This document shows, piece after piece, positions 19,248 to 31,624 of a stretch of 64,000 nucleotides of DNA (position 1 is its first letter; every line of letters starts with the position of its first letter). The translations under genes were made by a program, and so were the position numbers. Origin of the DNA: Triparma columacea (taxonomy: Eukaryota > Sar > Bolidophyceae > Parmales > Triparmaceae); the NCBI GenBank assembly GCA_030267965.1, contig BRYA01001530.1:38878-102877 (forward strand), written 5' to 3'. A model generated the notes under the pieces. It saw only the letters and a list, made by a program, of their open reading frames with translations, was not told where the DNA came from and did no database searches.

Positions 19248-22200
19248 CTTCGCCTCTCCCCCCCCCCCCCCCCTCTCTGCCCTTCCCAATAGCACCTTGA
19301 TGATGGAGAAGCCTGCGAGTCGGATCTTGGCGTACTTGTAATCGGCCGTGGTGTGAATAAACGCGGCCGAGAGCAAGTCGACGAGCTTTCTCCCGAGTAC
19401 AGCTTTCTCCGCTAGCTTTGCCAGGGCGAGGCACGTGGCCTCCCTCACTGACCACGCCCCGTCCTTCAGAAAGGCGCCCAGTTTCTCCCCTGCCACTTGC
19501 CCAGCTAGCATCGTGTCCATGCCCTCGTAAACAAGTGCCCCAAGAAAAGTGATTTTCCTCGCCACTTCCACAGGCTTTGCCTTCTCTGTCAGGTCAACCT
19601 CCGACAGATCGCTCCACAACTTCTCCTTTCTCTCCTCCGTGAAGCTCTCCACGAAGTTTTCGGCGCTCTCTAGCGCTTTCACCTTGTACGCCAGTGCAAA
19701 GCTCTGTTGACTTTTTGTCTTTGCCTGCAGCAAGAATAGCTTGACAACTCCCAAGTAGCTGATCCTTGTCACGATGCCCTCCCCCCCCTCGTCCTCCTCC
19801 TCTGCATCCACGACATCCATCTCGTCGTTTTCCTCCTGTTCTTGTTCCTGATCTTCATCCTGCTCCTCCCCAATGGCTCCCCCCTCCTCCCCCTCCCCCT
19901 CCCCCTCCATTTCCATCTCCACTTCTTCAACTTCTTCAACCTCTTCCTCCTCCCCTCCTCCCCTAAAGTACCCGTCTCCCATGAACAAATCATCAGCACC
20001 CCCATCCTCGAACCTCAACCCTCCTCCCTTCCCCTCCACCCCCCCCCACAAGGCCCCAAGCTTGCAAATTGCCGCTAACATTTCCCCCTTCCCTTTCCAA
20101 ACTCTCCCCACCCCGCCTACCCCGCCCACCCCCTCAATTAACACCACCATCAACCTCCCTGCCCACCTCGCCTTTCTCCTCATCCTCCACTCCCCGTCCT
20201 CCCCCCCCCCCTCCATCACCCCAAGAACCCCCCCTCCGACCCCTCCGACCCCCTCTGCACCCCCACATAACTCATGAATGGCAAAGCAGCTGCATCTCCT
20301 GACGGCCCAACTGACGTCCTTCAACCCGTCAATAATCACTTTCACTACTTCGCCCAGAATATTCTCCTCGAGCTTCCTCCCCCTCCTCCCCTCCTTCACC
20401 ACGTTCGCCTTCCTGTACGCGCCCCCTCCCTCCTCCCAGACCTTCACCCAATTCTTCTTCACCCCCGCGTCTTCGTCGAATATTCCAACAAATGCAACGG
20501 GAAGCACGCTCCTCCTGAAAATGTCAGCTTTCCCCCCATCACTAAAGACGACGGGAGACCTCCCGGCGATATTCGCGATCGCACCCGAGCTAGCCTTCCG
20601 CCCACTCAAACTCCCATTAGAACCGCAAGCCCTCCTGTAGTTGTCAATGAGCCTCTTGACCAAAGCTCGCACTGCCCCCTCTGGCGCCAGATTGCTCAAG
20701 TTACCCAAAGCAAAGAGAAGCTTGTCCCTCGCCGCCGTCCCCCTCTCCCTCTCGCTGGCATAGTACAACCCCCTCAACAACTTGACGCAGGATCCCCCCC
20801 CACCCCCGAAGGCTTCGGGACTACTCGCGCACAACGTATTGACGACATCCCCGACCGCAGCCCTGCTCACAGCCCCTACGCTACTCCTTAGCGCAAAGTC
20901 GAGTTCCCCCACGATCTCCCTCTTGATTTGCAATTTGCTGAACTTAACGACGTCGATACACTTATTCAGCGCATCTCCTATCGGCCCGCTCTGCGCCATT
21001 TGCAACCTCAAGTTCTCCAACTTCTCTGATCCTTCCTCGCTCCCTCCGATTCGAAGGGCAAGGTAATTCAGGACGTTAGGCTCCAAACCGCTCATGGCGC
21101 AAATCAAACTGCTCACGAGCTTCGGTAGCACAATGTATAGCGTCTCCGCCCTTGCGACCTCAATGACCCCTAGTAACGTGCTGATGCAGATGCCCGTAGC
21201 CTCATCGCACGGCTGTGTCAAACCATACTTCAACAGCCAAGTCAAAATCGCCGTCACTGCGAACCCAGCCTCCTCCTCGCTCACCCCTTCGCTCTTCACG
21301 TCGCAGACCCTGACAGTCAGACTCCTCAAACTCTTCCCCACCCCCCCAGCAGCATCTCTGACCCCACCATGGACGTCGTCCAAACCGCGCATGGTAACCC
21401 TCCACAATTCGAGTAGCCTGTCCCCCGCCCCCTCCACCCCGATGCCCCCTACCCAATCCTCCCCCACAATGACCGTCCCCCCGCCCCCAAGCTCTTTCCA
21501 ATCCCTTCCAACGATGACATCTGAAAGCGCTCCAAGCGCTCCAACTCTTGCCCTCCAAAGCCTGCTGGTCGAGTCTTTGCACAGACAATCAATCGTGTGC
21601 CTCAGGTTGTCCTTGATCACTTGCCTTCCGTCTGCCTTCCCCCCCGTCAAGCTTTCCCAAAGCATGGTCATTTGCTCCCTCGTCTGGGCATTCGGATCGT
21701 TGCAGGCCCGAAGCAACTTCGGCGTAAGCTTCTTCAGATGCGGTTTGAGCGTCCCCCTCAGCTTCTCCAAAATCTTCCTCCCTCCCCCCTCCCCCCCCCC
21801 GTCACCAAGCAAAACTCCCGCCGAGTACTTCGCCTTGTTCTCCTCAAGGTCCCAAACGGTGTGGGTCGTTGACAAGGACATCAAGTAGTAGAGCAATTTC
21901 CTCCCTTCCGCCCCGCCCCCCGCCCCGAGCTCCACCGCAAACCCAGCCATCTCCCTGTAAACCCCCAACGCAGCCTCGCTCACCCCCGCCTGTCCGCCCT
22001 CGCTCGCCATGCTCCTGTGCTCCTCGATGGCGCTCATCAGCGCATTCTCCATCTCGCCTCCCTGCGCCGCCCCTCCCTCCGCATTTGAAGCATTCGCCGC
22101 CATCCTCTCCACCTCCTGAACCCTGCTCTCCATCATGGCGGACTCCCCATGATTCGTCGTCTGTCCGAATGCCCTCAGCAACTTATCATTGATTTCATCG

Positions 22201-25200
22201 CCCTCTTCCCCCCCCCCCCTCGCTCTCGCGAGACCGTAGCAAGCCGCCAGCCCCCTGCACGCGCACTCTCTCGAAAGTTGCTTCGACTTGGGATCAGCGA
22301 GAGCCTTTACAAAGTTATTCTGAAAAGAGCCCAGTAGCTCTCCCACCTCACCCCATCCCATAGCAACGACGGCAAACATAACGCAGACGCTAGCGGTCCT
22401 CCTCTGAGGGTTGTGGGCCACGAATTCCAGACAGAGAAGGCGGTACAATATCTGCTGGCCAGCGTTCAACTTCTTTGCCCACTCCGCGTTGTACTCCCCC
22501 CCCTCCTCCACCTTTCTCCTCAACTCTTGCCCCCTAACTCCGCCTTCCCCGCCAACGCTACCATACTTGCTCAATGCCTCCCCCGCAACGAGGGCGACCT
22601 CATTCTCCTTCTTGTAACTATCACTTCCCAACAGCTCGAACAACCTGTCGCAACATTCCTCCCCCCCCCCGCCTACGCCCATCGCCCAGAGTACGGACCC
22701 CGTGCACTTTACGACGCCCATCACCCGGGTAGAGTCCATTTTCTCTCCATGCCCGTACAACTTGAGCGTCTTTCCTAGACAGTCGAAAACGTAGGCGAGG
22801 GTCCCTCCCTCCTTGAGCTTCTCAATCACCTCCTTCCCCACCCCTCCACTCACGGCAATCTCAAGCGCATAAGCACACCCGCTTCCAATCTGCTGATCCG
22901 ACTGCGCCACTCCCTGACCGAGCAGCCGCAAGACGTCCGAAGCGATCCCAAGCAAACTTTCCATCCCTTTCACGTCTTTTCTCCGGAAAACCTCTTTGAG
23001 CAAATGGCCACACACCATCGCCCCCCCATGAGCGTTCCCGACATTGTGCAAGTTATCAAAGTTCATCTTCTCCCTGCCCACCCCCAATCCCCAAGTGGTG
23101 CTCTGAACAAACTCCTCATCCTGAACCTCCTCCCCTCCAACCATAAGCCCTGCCGCCCTCCCCAAGCTCTTCCTGGCGAGCGCGTTCGAGCTCGTTGTAG
23201 CGAACTCAACAATCTCCCTCCAAGTAAGTCCCCCCTTACCGCAGTTGAACAGCCGCCGTGTCACCTCGCTCTTCTTGAGGATGGTGGCGAGGGCCTCACA
23301 GCTGTGGTCGAGCAGGACACTGATGGCCCCGGGAACACTGCTGACCCCGCAATTCTTGATTGTGCCCGCCAAAGCGCTACTCAGCTTTACCAGCTCAGTG
23401 TCCGATCCCCCGCTGCAGAGATAGCAAGCCAGGGCGAGCCTCAGCGTGTGGCTCTTTGAGGTGGCGTTGAAATCCACGAAAATGGGCCTTTGGTGGGTCG
23501 AGCCGAACATAACCTCCACAAATTTGTCAAAGTCAGGCACAGCAGCCTCCTCAGCATCTCCACCCTCCTCCTTCAACACCTTCTCGACCCAACTGTTCAA
23601 GCCAAGACCGATTCCGGCGCAAGCAGCCGAGCTCGTGGTAAGGTCATCGTCCCCCGAAAGGAAGCAGCAGAGGTGGCTACTATCGAGCGGCGATATTGGC
23701 CTGATGAGTTCGGCTGCCCACCTTGCAGCTGACATCCTTGCTCCCTTTTGCTTCCTAATTGCGGCATTCCAGAGAAGCGGCAAGAGACTCTCCGCAAGGA
23801 ACTTGGTCGCCACTTCGCTGTACCTCTGGTACGCGTGAAGAAGGGCATCGAGCGTCGCGTTGGCTCTCGGCCTGAGCACCTCTTCCTCGGAGGCAGAGCA
23901 GCCAAAAATTAAGGCAGCGGTGGTGCAGCCCCCGTTCACCAGTTCCTTCTCGAAAATCGATCCCTTGAGGAGCTTGGCGCTTCGGGAGAAGGTCGATAGG
24001 ATGCCGTAGCAACTGTCTCGGACAGGAACAGGGTAGGAAGGAGAGAAGGAGTTATCAACCCCAGTAGAAGCTGCCGTCGCAAGGACGCTCATGACTAATT
24101 TGGTGACCTGGTCGACAAGCACAGTGACCAGGGGGGAAGGCGGAACGTTGCCAATCTTGGTCGCGAGGACGTTGAGGAGACTTGCAGCCGCAACCTGGTA
24201 TTTGGAGTCAGCACTCGCAACCCCACGCTTCCCGCAAGTGACAATTAGGGTCAGAAGCCCATTCGACACGTTGCTAGTGACATCGAAGAGACGCGGAGTA
24301 GGCAGGATAACATGGTTGGTGACGAAGGCTACAATCGTGGAGGTCGGCCTGGGGGTGATAGCCATCCTTTCCGCCTTTGGGTTCGTGGGGTTGGCGCCCA
24401 GGCTCAGGGAGAGCAGCAAGCTGGCCGTTTCCAGGGCATCTCCGACTCCACCATCCCTGCTGAGGGCGCTGTGGGAGCGATCCATGTGGGCCTTGATCAT
24501 GTCACCTGCAGGGCTTGAGACCTCGCTATTCGAGTCAGCGGAGGCGATCGCAAGGAGTGACATTGCGAGGGTGACATTGTAGGAGGGGTTCTTGGAGCGC
24601 GGGGCGAGGCTTGGCAACCTGTAGAGCCCGCCCCTGGAGGGTGAGACTAGGTTGATGATGAGGAGCTTGAGAGAAGCGAGCTTCTTCTCGCTGCGAAAGT
24701 GTTCTGCGTGACGAGAGAGGAGGCGAGAAGTCCCAGCTTGCGTCATACCGAAGGCGGTGGTTGGGGCGGGGGGGGTAGGAGGAGATGAGGGGGAGGTTGA
24801 GGTAGGAGAGGTCGGAGGCGGAGGGCCTGTGGAGGGCGAGGAGAGTGTCTGCGGAGGCCTATAAACGAGCAAGTCAACGAAAAAGTTGAAGAGATTGGAA
24901 GAATCGTCAGTCTTAGCAACATACTTGCAAGCAGACTCAGGAACGGAGCCGTGCTGGGACGATCCAGCCATCAAGTAGGACAGGAGAATGTGGACTAGTT
25001 GAGCTGACAGCGGCACAGTAGGAGGAGTAGAATCGATAAGGTTCATCAGGCACGGGAGGACGAGGCTATTGTCCTCATTGGTCTGAACCCTAGGGAGGCA
25101 GATCTCAAGAAAAGCCACACAGAAATTTTTCGTGAAAGCCGACACACCAACCAGTTCCTCCTTCTCCGAATCGTACAGCATCCGCAGGATCGATAGCGTC

Positions 25201-25520
25201 GGCAAAGGTATGGAAGCGTTAGACTTGCATCGCTGCATGATGTGCCCCAGCACTTGCAACAACTGCGCCCTGACAGCTTGATTCAGATTGGGCTTTCCAA
25301 TGTACGCTAATAGTTTAGGGAGAAGCTTGTCAATAACGCCTCCGAAACCTTCATCCTGCGGCAGGGTAACACATTGTGTGGGAAAGAGTGGAAGAGTGTT
25401 AGGGAGGTTGGGAGGCGAGGTGATTAAATACCTTGCAGCGGAAGGATAAGTAATATTCCTCACATTAGTCATAGCAAGGCGATGGGAAACTCGTTTGACA
25501 GACTCAACCTCATCGCTCAT
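19248..25520 (-). CDS. ECM29: ECM29 proteasome adaptor/scaffold (HEAT-repeat protein)
   Basis: The ATG at 25520 opens a short exon (25520-25464), then a 108-nt in-frame intron and one very long exon from 25355. About 2055 residues are visible. Diagnostic matches to ECM29/ECPAS are in the C-terminal half: LMSLSTTHTVWDLEENKAKY; LKPHLKKLTPKLLRACNDPN; SRLWRARVGALGALSDVI; LPKLVSSLICAMSGLEPNVL; NYLALRIGG; RSVLPVAFVGIFDEDAGVKK. The protein is a HEAT-repeat solenoid that binds the 26S proteasome and links it to endosomes and quality control. An alga-specific acidic insert (E/D/G runs, about 19790-19990) lies between HEAT repeats. Human ECM29 is about 1845 residues. The C-terminus runs into the gap, so the exact end is uncertain. 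Confidence 0.9.
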
Positions 25521-25764
25521 GGTTGGTGGATATGAGTTCCTTGGATTTGGTTTGGAGGGGGCAGAATGGAAAATTTTCTTTGCCGTTTAGGTAGAATAAG
25601 TCGCTTTCACCATAAATTTGTCCTCCACAGCCCTCTGTCGTGGTTTCAATAATCTAGCGTTCTAATATTTCGGCCTATTGCTCCTCCTCTACCCCAAACA
25701 CTCACCCTCCCTCCGTCAAATTCCTCCCTCCATCCCTTCGCAGGGGAATTTTGTCTCTCATACC

Positions 25765-27008
25765 ATGCCAAATAACAAACGTCGGCTACCTGCTGTTGAC
25801 GAGGACGAAGTGTCTCAACCAGTGGAGGAGTTGGAGAACGAGGGGTATGGTGATGACGTCAATGATGATGATAATGATGTCAAGCTCCTCTTCACGCAGG
25901 TGAGCTAAGGTTTGCGGTGACAAGGTTGCGGGACACTGGTTTCTGCGCAGGGATGACTGTTCAATGACTCACGGGATTCGCATTCCCCCCGCATTCCCCC
26001 CGCCTTGCCACCCCCCCCCACTCAGGAGGCTCCAGAGTTCTCAGAGTCTTTCGTTGAGCCACTTGAGAAGGAGGTGGCACGCGCCTCGGAGTTACCTGCT
26101 GCCGTGAAGAGCAAGCTAGTAAACGACATGCTGCGTTATTTCATCTTGAAGGGTTTGGGGAAGGAGTTCATTGAGAAGAAGAAGGCTGTAGACGATGTGA
26201 TGGGAGAATACAAGAAGGAAAAGATCGCTTCGGTGATTCTGGACGAGGCGACCAAGAAACTCAAGGCCTTGTACGGCTGGAGCGTCATGCAGGTCCCCAA
26301 TTTCATGCAGGGGAGCATTCCGACAAAGTTCAAGGGAAGGATGTACATCGTAAACAACCCGGAGGGCGACGAGGAGGTGAGTACAGAGTATGTCGAGAAA
26401 ACGTCAATAATCCACGCTCCTGTTATCGCCCATTTCCTCATTTCATCCCATGTTCACCACTCTGCATACACGTTCCCCACATACCGCACCACACCACACT
26501 TAACCCTCATCGCCTCCGGGTTCAACAATCCCCCCCCTCCTCTCAGGGAGACCAGGCCGACCTCCTTCACAGGCGCTTCGATAGCGGGCAGAACGGCCTA
26601 CTAATATTCCTCCTCATGGTTATTTACAACAAGGGGGTCATCAGGAGTGACACGAGGAATGTCTTGAAATGGTGCAGCGAGGAGGTCCTCTACAAGGCCA
26701 TGAACGACGTCGATGGGACCATTTCCTCCGAGCCGAAGAGGGGGGGAGGAAGCGAAATCTTTGGGCTCAATTCAGACGTCGAGTCACTCATCGCCAGGTT
26801 TGTTGACCAGGACTACCTCATCAAGGACAAGGTCAAGGTCGATGATGATAGCTCGGGGGTTCACTACACCTTGGGACCGAGATCCGCGCTTGAGGTAGGC
26901 AGGAAGCAGCTCGTCTACCTCACCGCGAATATCCTAGGAGAGCAAGAACCTGACCCCACCATGCTCCTTGAACTTGATGAAGAATCTGATGAAGAGGAAG
27001 AGGAATAG
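25765..27008 (+). CDS. NSE3: NSE3/MAGE-domain subunit of the SMC5-SMC6 complex
   Basis: Three exons, 25765-25899, 26026-26376 and 26547-27008, all phase 0, give 315 residues. The acidic N-terminus (~45 residues) precedes a MAGE homology domain with paired winged helices: KLVNDMLRYFILKGLGKEFI, DEATKKLKALYGWSV, NGLLIFLLMVIYNKGVIRSD, and VLKWCSEEVLYKAMND. The C-terminus is acidic (DEESDEEEEE). Single MAGE genes in non-animal eukaryotes are NSE3, which with NSE1 forms a ubiquitin ligase module on SMC5/6 and acts in DNA repair. The start lies 244 bases from the divergent ECM29 start. Confidence 0.88.
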
Positions 27009-27228
27009 GATTGAGTAAAAGAAGGGGGCCTTTATCATTCAAACTCCGAAGAAAAACTTTTCGTTCAGTATGTTCCGTGTGTTCCGCGAAGAGAAGTTGT
27101 TGGCTCAGGTGCCCCCCAGGTTGCCAAAAAGCAGATTACCAAATAGCTGCCTCATTCACCCGATTCGTAAGCCCCCAACGCCACACACTACTTAACACCC
27201 ACAACTTATCCAGACAGCAACCTATTAT

Positions 27229-29857
27229 ATGAGTGAATTGACGCTTCACCTGTCCAACACTGCAAAGCCACATCCTCTCTCCTCGGAGGGAGATGCGAAG
27301 GGTAGTTTGACAGCTGAGCAAAGGGCACGAATGGAGATGAACATCAAACGTGCTAGAGAACTTCGAGAGAAGAAGCGAAAGAGGGAACAAATGGAGACGA
27401 AAATTCCTTGCAACCCTCCAAATCATCCTTATCCACCCTCGGCTCAAATCATTCCCCCCCGAGCAGCCTTGAAGCCGTTACTTCAGGCCCTACCGAGTGA
27501 TCTCCAAGTACCTGCACCTGCAAATTCTCCAAATCTCCCCACGAAGGACATGTATGGTGACGGTGGAGTCGACTGGGACGCTTTCGATTTAGATAGTGTT
27601 GTTGCTGCCTCCTCCTCTGCTCCCGTCCCTACCCCTTCACACCCGCCGTTGGTGAAAAAGACCATGCTTCCGCCCTCTCTGAATCTCTCCCAGCCTTCCA
27701 TCAAGCCCCGTGCCCCTGCTCCTGCCCCTGCTGTAGCTCAAGCCCCTCCTGCCCCCCACCCCCCCACTGTCACAAAGGCAAAGATCCCCTACAACAAGGA
27801 CGGGTTGACTCAAACGTTGATTAAAAATTCAGGTTTCAACTGCAAGATGAAGTGCGGGTGGGATGTTCAGAAGCACCAGGTGAGTTAGGCGAGAGGTGGC
27901 GAGTATAGTATGTCAGTAACTGTCTCCATCGAGGTTCTAACCCCCCCCCCCCCCTTATCTCAGAGGACCGCCGTCGTTCAGTCCCTCAAGGCCCGACGAA
28001 TTATCCTTGCCTACGACATGGGGTTGGGCAAGACCTTAATAGGTGAGAAGGCATAAAATCAGAAGGGTGGAGCGACGACGACACCCCACACACTCGTAGC
28101 TCCCCAACGCTACCATCCCATCATCCTATCCTAATCCTTTCCGCGACTCGCTTCGCTCGTCCCATCGCTTCGCTTCGCTCGTCCAATCGCTTCGCTCTTC
28201 GCTCGTTCCATCGTTTCGCTATTCCGCAGGTTGCCTCCTCGCCCGCGCGTACCACAAAACAATCCCGAACGTTCGCGTAGTAATCGTCACCACGAAATCA
28301 ATGAAGAGTGACTGGCAGAACACGGCTGAGGCCAAGGTCGGAGGGTGCGGCCCCCTTCAGCTTTACAATTGGGGGGCCACCCTGCCAACCCCAAATGAAG
28401 TGATGTCGAAGTTCACGGCGGGAGTCAAGACTCAGTCCAAGATGAAGAGCGGGAAGAAAAAAGGAGGGAAGAAGGAGAAGAAGGTGGCAGACAGCTCTGA
28501 CTCTGAATCCTCCGACGCTGACTCTGACTCCGACTCCGACTCAGGCTCCGAGTCCAACGACTCGGACTTCGACGCTGGTGCCGATATTGACGCTAAAACA
28601 AAACTTTCCTCACCTACCAAATCCACCAGCGCGCCTTCTCCCCTCAAGGCCCCCTCGACTCCGCCAGTGACTGACGATGACCCGCCCAAATACATCGTGA
28701 TTTTCGACGAGGCCCATAGACTTCAGTCAACTGAGACGAAGACAACCAAGAGCGCGCTTGATCTCTCGCTTCACAAGAGCTGCGTTGGCTGCTTCCTCCT
28801 CACCGGCACACCCATGAAGAATGGGAAGCCATGTAACATTTTCTCCCTCCTAAAAATGATCAAGCATCCTCTTGGAAAGAACAAAAAGAAGTTCGAGATT
28901 AGGTACTGCAACGGACGAGATGTTTACTTCGGTCCTAGGAAGGTATGGGACGCCAAGGGTTCCTCGAATCTCGACGAACTACACCTTTTGATTGGCGAGT
29001 GGATGTTACGCAAGACGAAGGAAGAATGCCTGGACCTAAAGGGTAAAAAACGAGAGCTGAGGAAGGTGGAAGTGTCCGCATCGAGTAAGAGTTACTACAA
29101 GCGAGAGTTGCTAGAGGTCGCCCGCATCCACAAAGAGAGCAGAAAGGAGAACAGCAGGATTGGAAAAGATTCAATCCTGGGCGCTCTTCAGAAGCTCAGC
29201 GTGGCGTCTTCCATTAGCAAGGTCGAGGCGACTGTCTCCTTGGTGGAGACGCTGCTATGGAAAGAGGACGCTGTCGTGATATTTACTGGCTTCAAGAAGA
29301 CGGCGCAGAAAATCTGGAAACAATTCGGGGAGAAGGGGCTCAAGGCCGAGCTAGTCACGGGAGACACCAAGGAGGTAGATCGTCCGGAGGCAGTTAGGAA
29401 ATTCCAGGACGGCGAATCACCGGTCTTCATCGGGACCTACGGATCGGCTGGAGTTGGCATTACCCTCACGAAGGCTGCAACGATCATCCTAGTCGATAGG
29501 CCCTGGACTCCCGGGGACACTTTCCAGGCGGAGGACAGGGTGAGGCGCATCGGGCAGGAGAAGGAGGTCCTCTCCATCTGGTTGCAGGCTTTCCCCTGGG
29601 ACGACCAGGTCGACGAGATGATCAAAACCAAGGAGAACGTTGCCTCTGCCGTACTCGAAACAAACACGGGGAAGAGCTCCAAAGCGTCTACTGGCACTTC
29701 CCTCAGCATTAATTTGCTCATAAAAGCCGCCGTTCAGCAGGCTAACAACCTCCAGAACAGCGGCTTTACAACTGTCCAAGGCAGTAGCAGTGGCGGTGGT
29801 GGTTCGAAATTGATGCAACAGAGCAAGTTGTCTTTCAGCTCTTCTCAGGGGAAATAA
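27229..29857 (+). CDS. SNF2-family ATPase, SMARCAL1/ZRANB3-like
   Basis: Three exons (27229-27879, 27964-28042, 28230-29857) give 785 residues. Residues 1-217 are Pro/Ala/Lys-rich and probably disordered. The helicase core has Walker A DMGLGKT (split by intron 2), TTKSMKSDW (Ia), FDEAHRL (II), LLTGTPMKNG (III), IFTGFKKTAQ (IV), GSAGVGITLT (V) and QAEDRVRRIGQ (VI). A 75-residue Ser/Asp/Lys insert separates motifs Ia and II. The SF2 motifs look intact, so ATP-driven DNA translocation or annealing is expected. The tail SKLMQQSKLSFSSSQGK resembles an imperfect PCNA-interacting peptide. I saw no HARP domain or zinc finger, so the subfamily is tentative. Intron 2 holds several CGCTTCGCTCG copies. 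Confidence 0.88.
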
Positions 29858-29933
29858 AAATGAATTTCATGTTGTTGTACGACACCCCTGCGCCTTATTA
29901 TCGACCTCCTACTTTCCTACATTTCCAAACCAC

Positions 29934-31140
29934 TTACAGATCGAAGGACGTCGCAGGATCCAACTGCTTGACCCGACAGGCCCCGAGCAACCTCTCAGGC
30001 AGCTCGTCATCTTCCCGACCTTCAATGACGAAGCCCATATCCATCGTCATGTCCTTGATCCTCGGCATCACCGACACGAGTCCCCTCTTGCTCATCATAC
30101 CCCAGCCATGCACATCGCACCTCATCTCCAGAAACTTGCGTCCACTAGGAAGAGTGCCTGTGAATATCGCACCCGTCTTCTGNNNNNNNNNNNNNNNNNN
30201 NNNNTTTTTGCCCTCTCACCTTCCCAGCGCCTTCGAAAGCCTCCCCAGTCCCTCCTTCTTCCACTGTGTTGCACTCGTGGGCGAACTCTTCCGAAATTTC
30301 GAAGAAGAAAGCGATCTGCCCGCCGTCCTCTTTCTTCTTACCAAACAGGCCATTATTGGAGAAGGGCAGCTGCCAATGGACCACGACGACGGGTGGTATG
30401 GTATCGTCATCCAGCGCAACCTTGGGCTCTACTTGACCGTCACCCAGCCCGAACTCGTTTCTCAACCACTCTTCAATCTCCTTTCACGCGGGGGATTGGG
30501 TTTGTGCACGTAGGGGGAGGGTAAGAGGGCGTCCTCCAATCACACGATGTTCACACAACGCTCTCACCTCGTCCTTCCCCGAACCCCACAGCTCCTTGCA
30601 AACATCGACCGCACAATCTACCTTCTGTTTGGTGTTGAAGCAAACGGCGCCTTTGATGTCGTACATAGGCGACAGTGATGGGGCCTTCTTCTTCAGAGAC
30701 TTGTACTGCAAGTCTCTCACCATGAACTTTGAGTGCGACTGAGTAGCTGACACTGATGCTGGCGGTTGATCTTCTGCATCCACACCAGCAGCTGCTGCAG
30801 TAGCTGCTGCAGCAGCATCTCCCCAACTCACGCTCAACCTCTTAATGATCTTAGCGCCCTTCCCCTGCTCTGGTTGCTCACTGTCACCCCCCTCATCTGA
30901 TGTTGATCTCTTGACGGGCTCTGTCATTCTCCTCTGAGAAGCAGCATTACTCTTACTAGGAGAGACAATGGCGCTGTACCTTCTGTTAATCATAACATCA
31001 TGCGGATTCCCAGGGTTGTTGTTGTTTGCGATGGTGGCTTCGATACTTTCTGTCATTTCTGCATGAGAGTTAGACGACATTGTGCCTAAAACGATGTCAT
31101 TTCCTTGATTGAATTCATTTTCATTGATATTTTCATCCAT
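29934..31140 (-). CDS. EDR2 C-terminal (DUF1336) domain protein
   Basis: Three exons (31140-30568, 30480-30220, 30179-29934), all phase 0, give 359 residues. The first ~110 residues are polar, with an alanine run (GDAAAAATAAAAG). The EDR2_C domain begins near FMVRDLQYKSLKKKAP and SPMYDIKGAVCF. It continues with VVVVHWQLPFSNNGLFGKKK and ends in MTMDMGFVIEGREDDELPER followed by LLGACRVKQLD, a close match to the plant EDR2 terminus. Plant EDR2 carries PH and START domains ahead of this one; here only the C-terminal domain is present. A lipid-linked or membrane role is possible but unproven. Intron 2 contains a 22-N gap, and the acceptor sits directly at its edge. The 3' end is convergent with the SNF2 gene. 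Confidence 0.85.
30183..30204. other. Assembly gap (22 N)
   Basis: A run of N inside intron 2 of the EDR2-C gene. The flanking exons join cleanly in phase 0, so the gap is probably wholly intronic. Confidence 0.95.
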
Positions 31141-31624
31141 TACGTTTGGTTACGTTTGGAAAATTTAAAGGAATAAAGAGACGAATAGAGATAGAGGAGA
31201 CAGACGAGACAGATGAGATGGAGGAGATTGAGGAGAGATGAAAACTACACAAATCAATTGAACGTCTGACTTTTATTGGATGTGCTCAACCCAGTGGAGA
31301 GGGCAGGGCTTGCAACGTTGACGTACGTAAGGTGAAGAGACTTGTAGTAAAGTGTTGAATATAGTATTAGATTACTGATATTTGTGAATAATGGCCGTGT
31401 AATTGACGATATATATCAACAATATTAATTTTGGAGTCCCTGAGTTTTCTCGATAATTTCCAGTTCGCCCTTCCACCCCTTGGCTGATAATTCATAGTAG
31501 CGTCTGAGCTATCGAAACTGACACCTGCTGGACTATCATCGGCTAAGAAGCTTGGGAGAGCTTCTGTAACTCCCAGCGGCTGCAACAAGGAACCTTTCCC
31601 TGTCTGCCAACCCAACAGTCAACC
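31141..31624. promoter_or_regulatory. Divergent intergenic region
   Basis: 484 bases between two head-to-head start codons. The part near the EDR2-C ATG is purine-rich on the + strand (GAGA and GACAGAC words). The rest is AT-richer. No coding sequence or TATA box was identified with confidence. Confidence 0.4.

Noticed and set aside
19248..25520. GCN1 as identity of the giant HEAT-repeat protein
   Set aside because: Length and repeats fit either, but the LEPNVLNYLALR and MSLSTTHTVWDLEENK blocks match ECM29, and no GCN1 eEF3-like region was seen.
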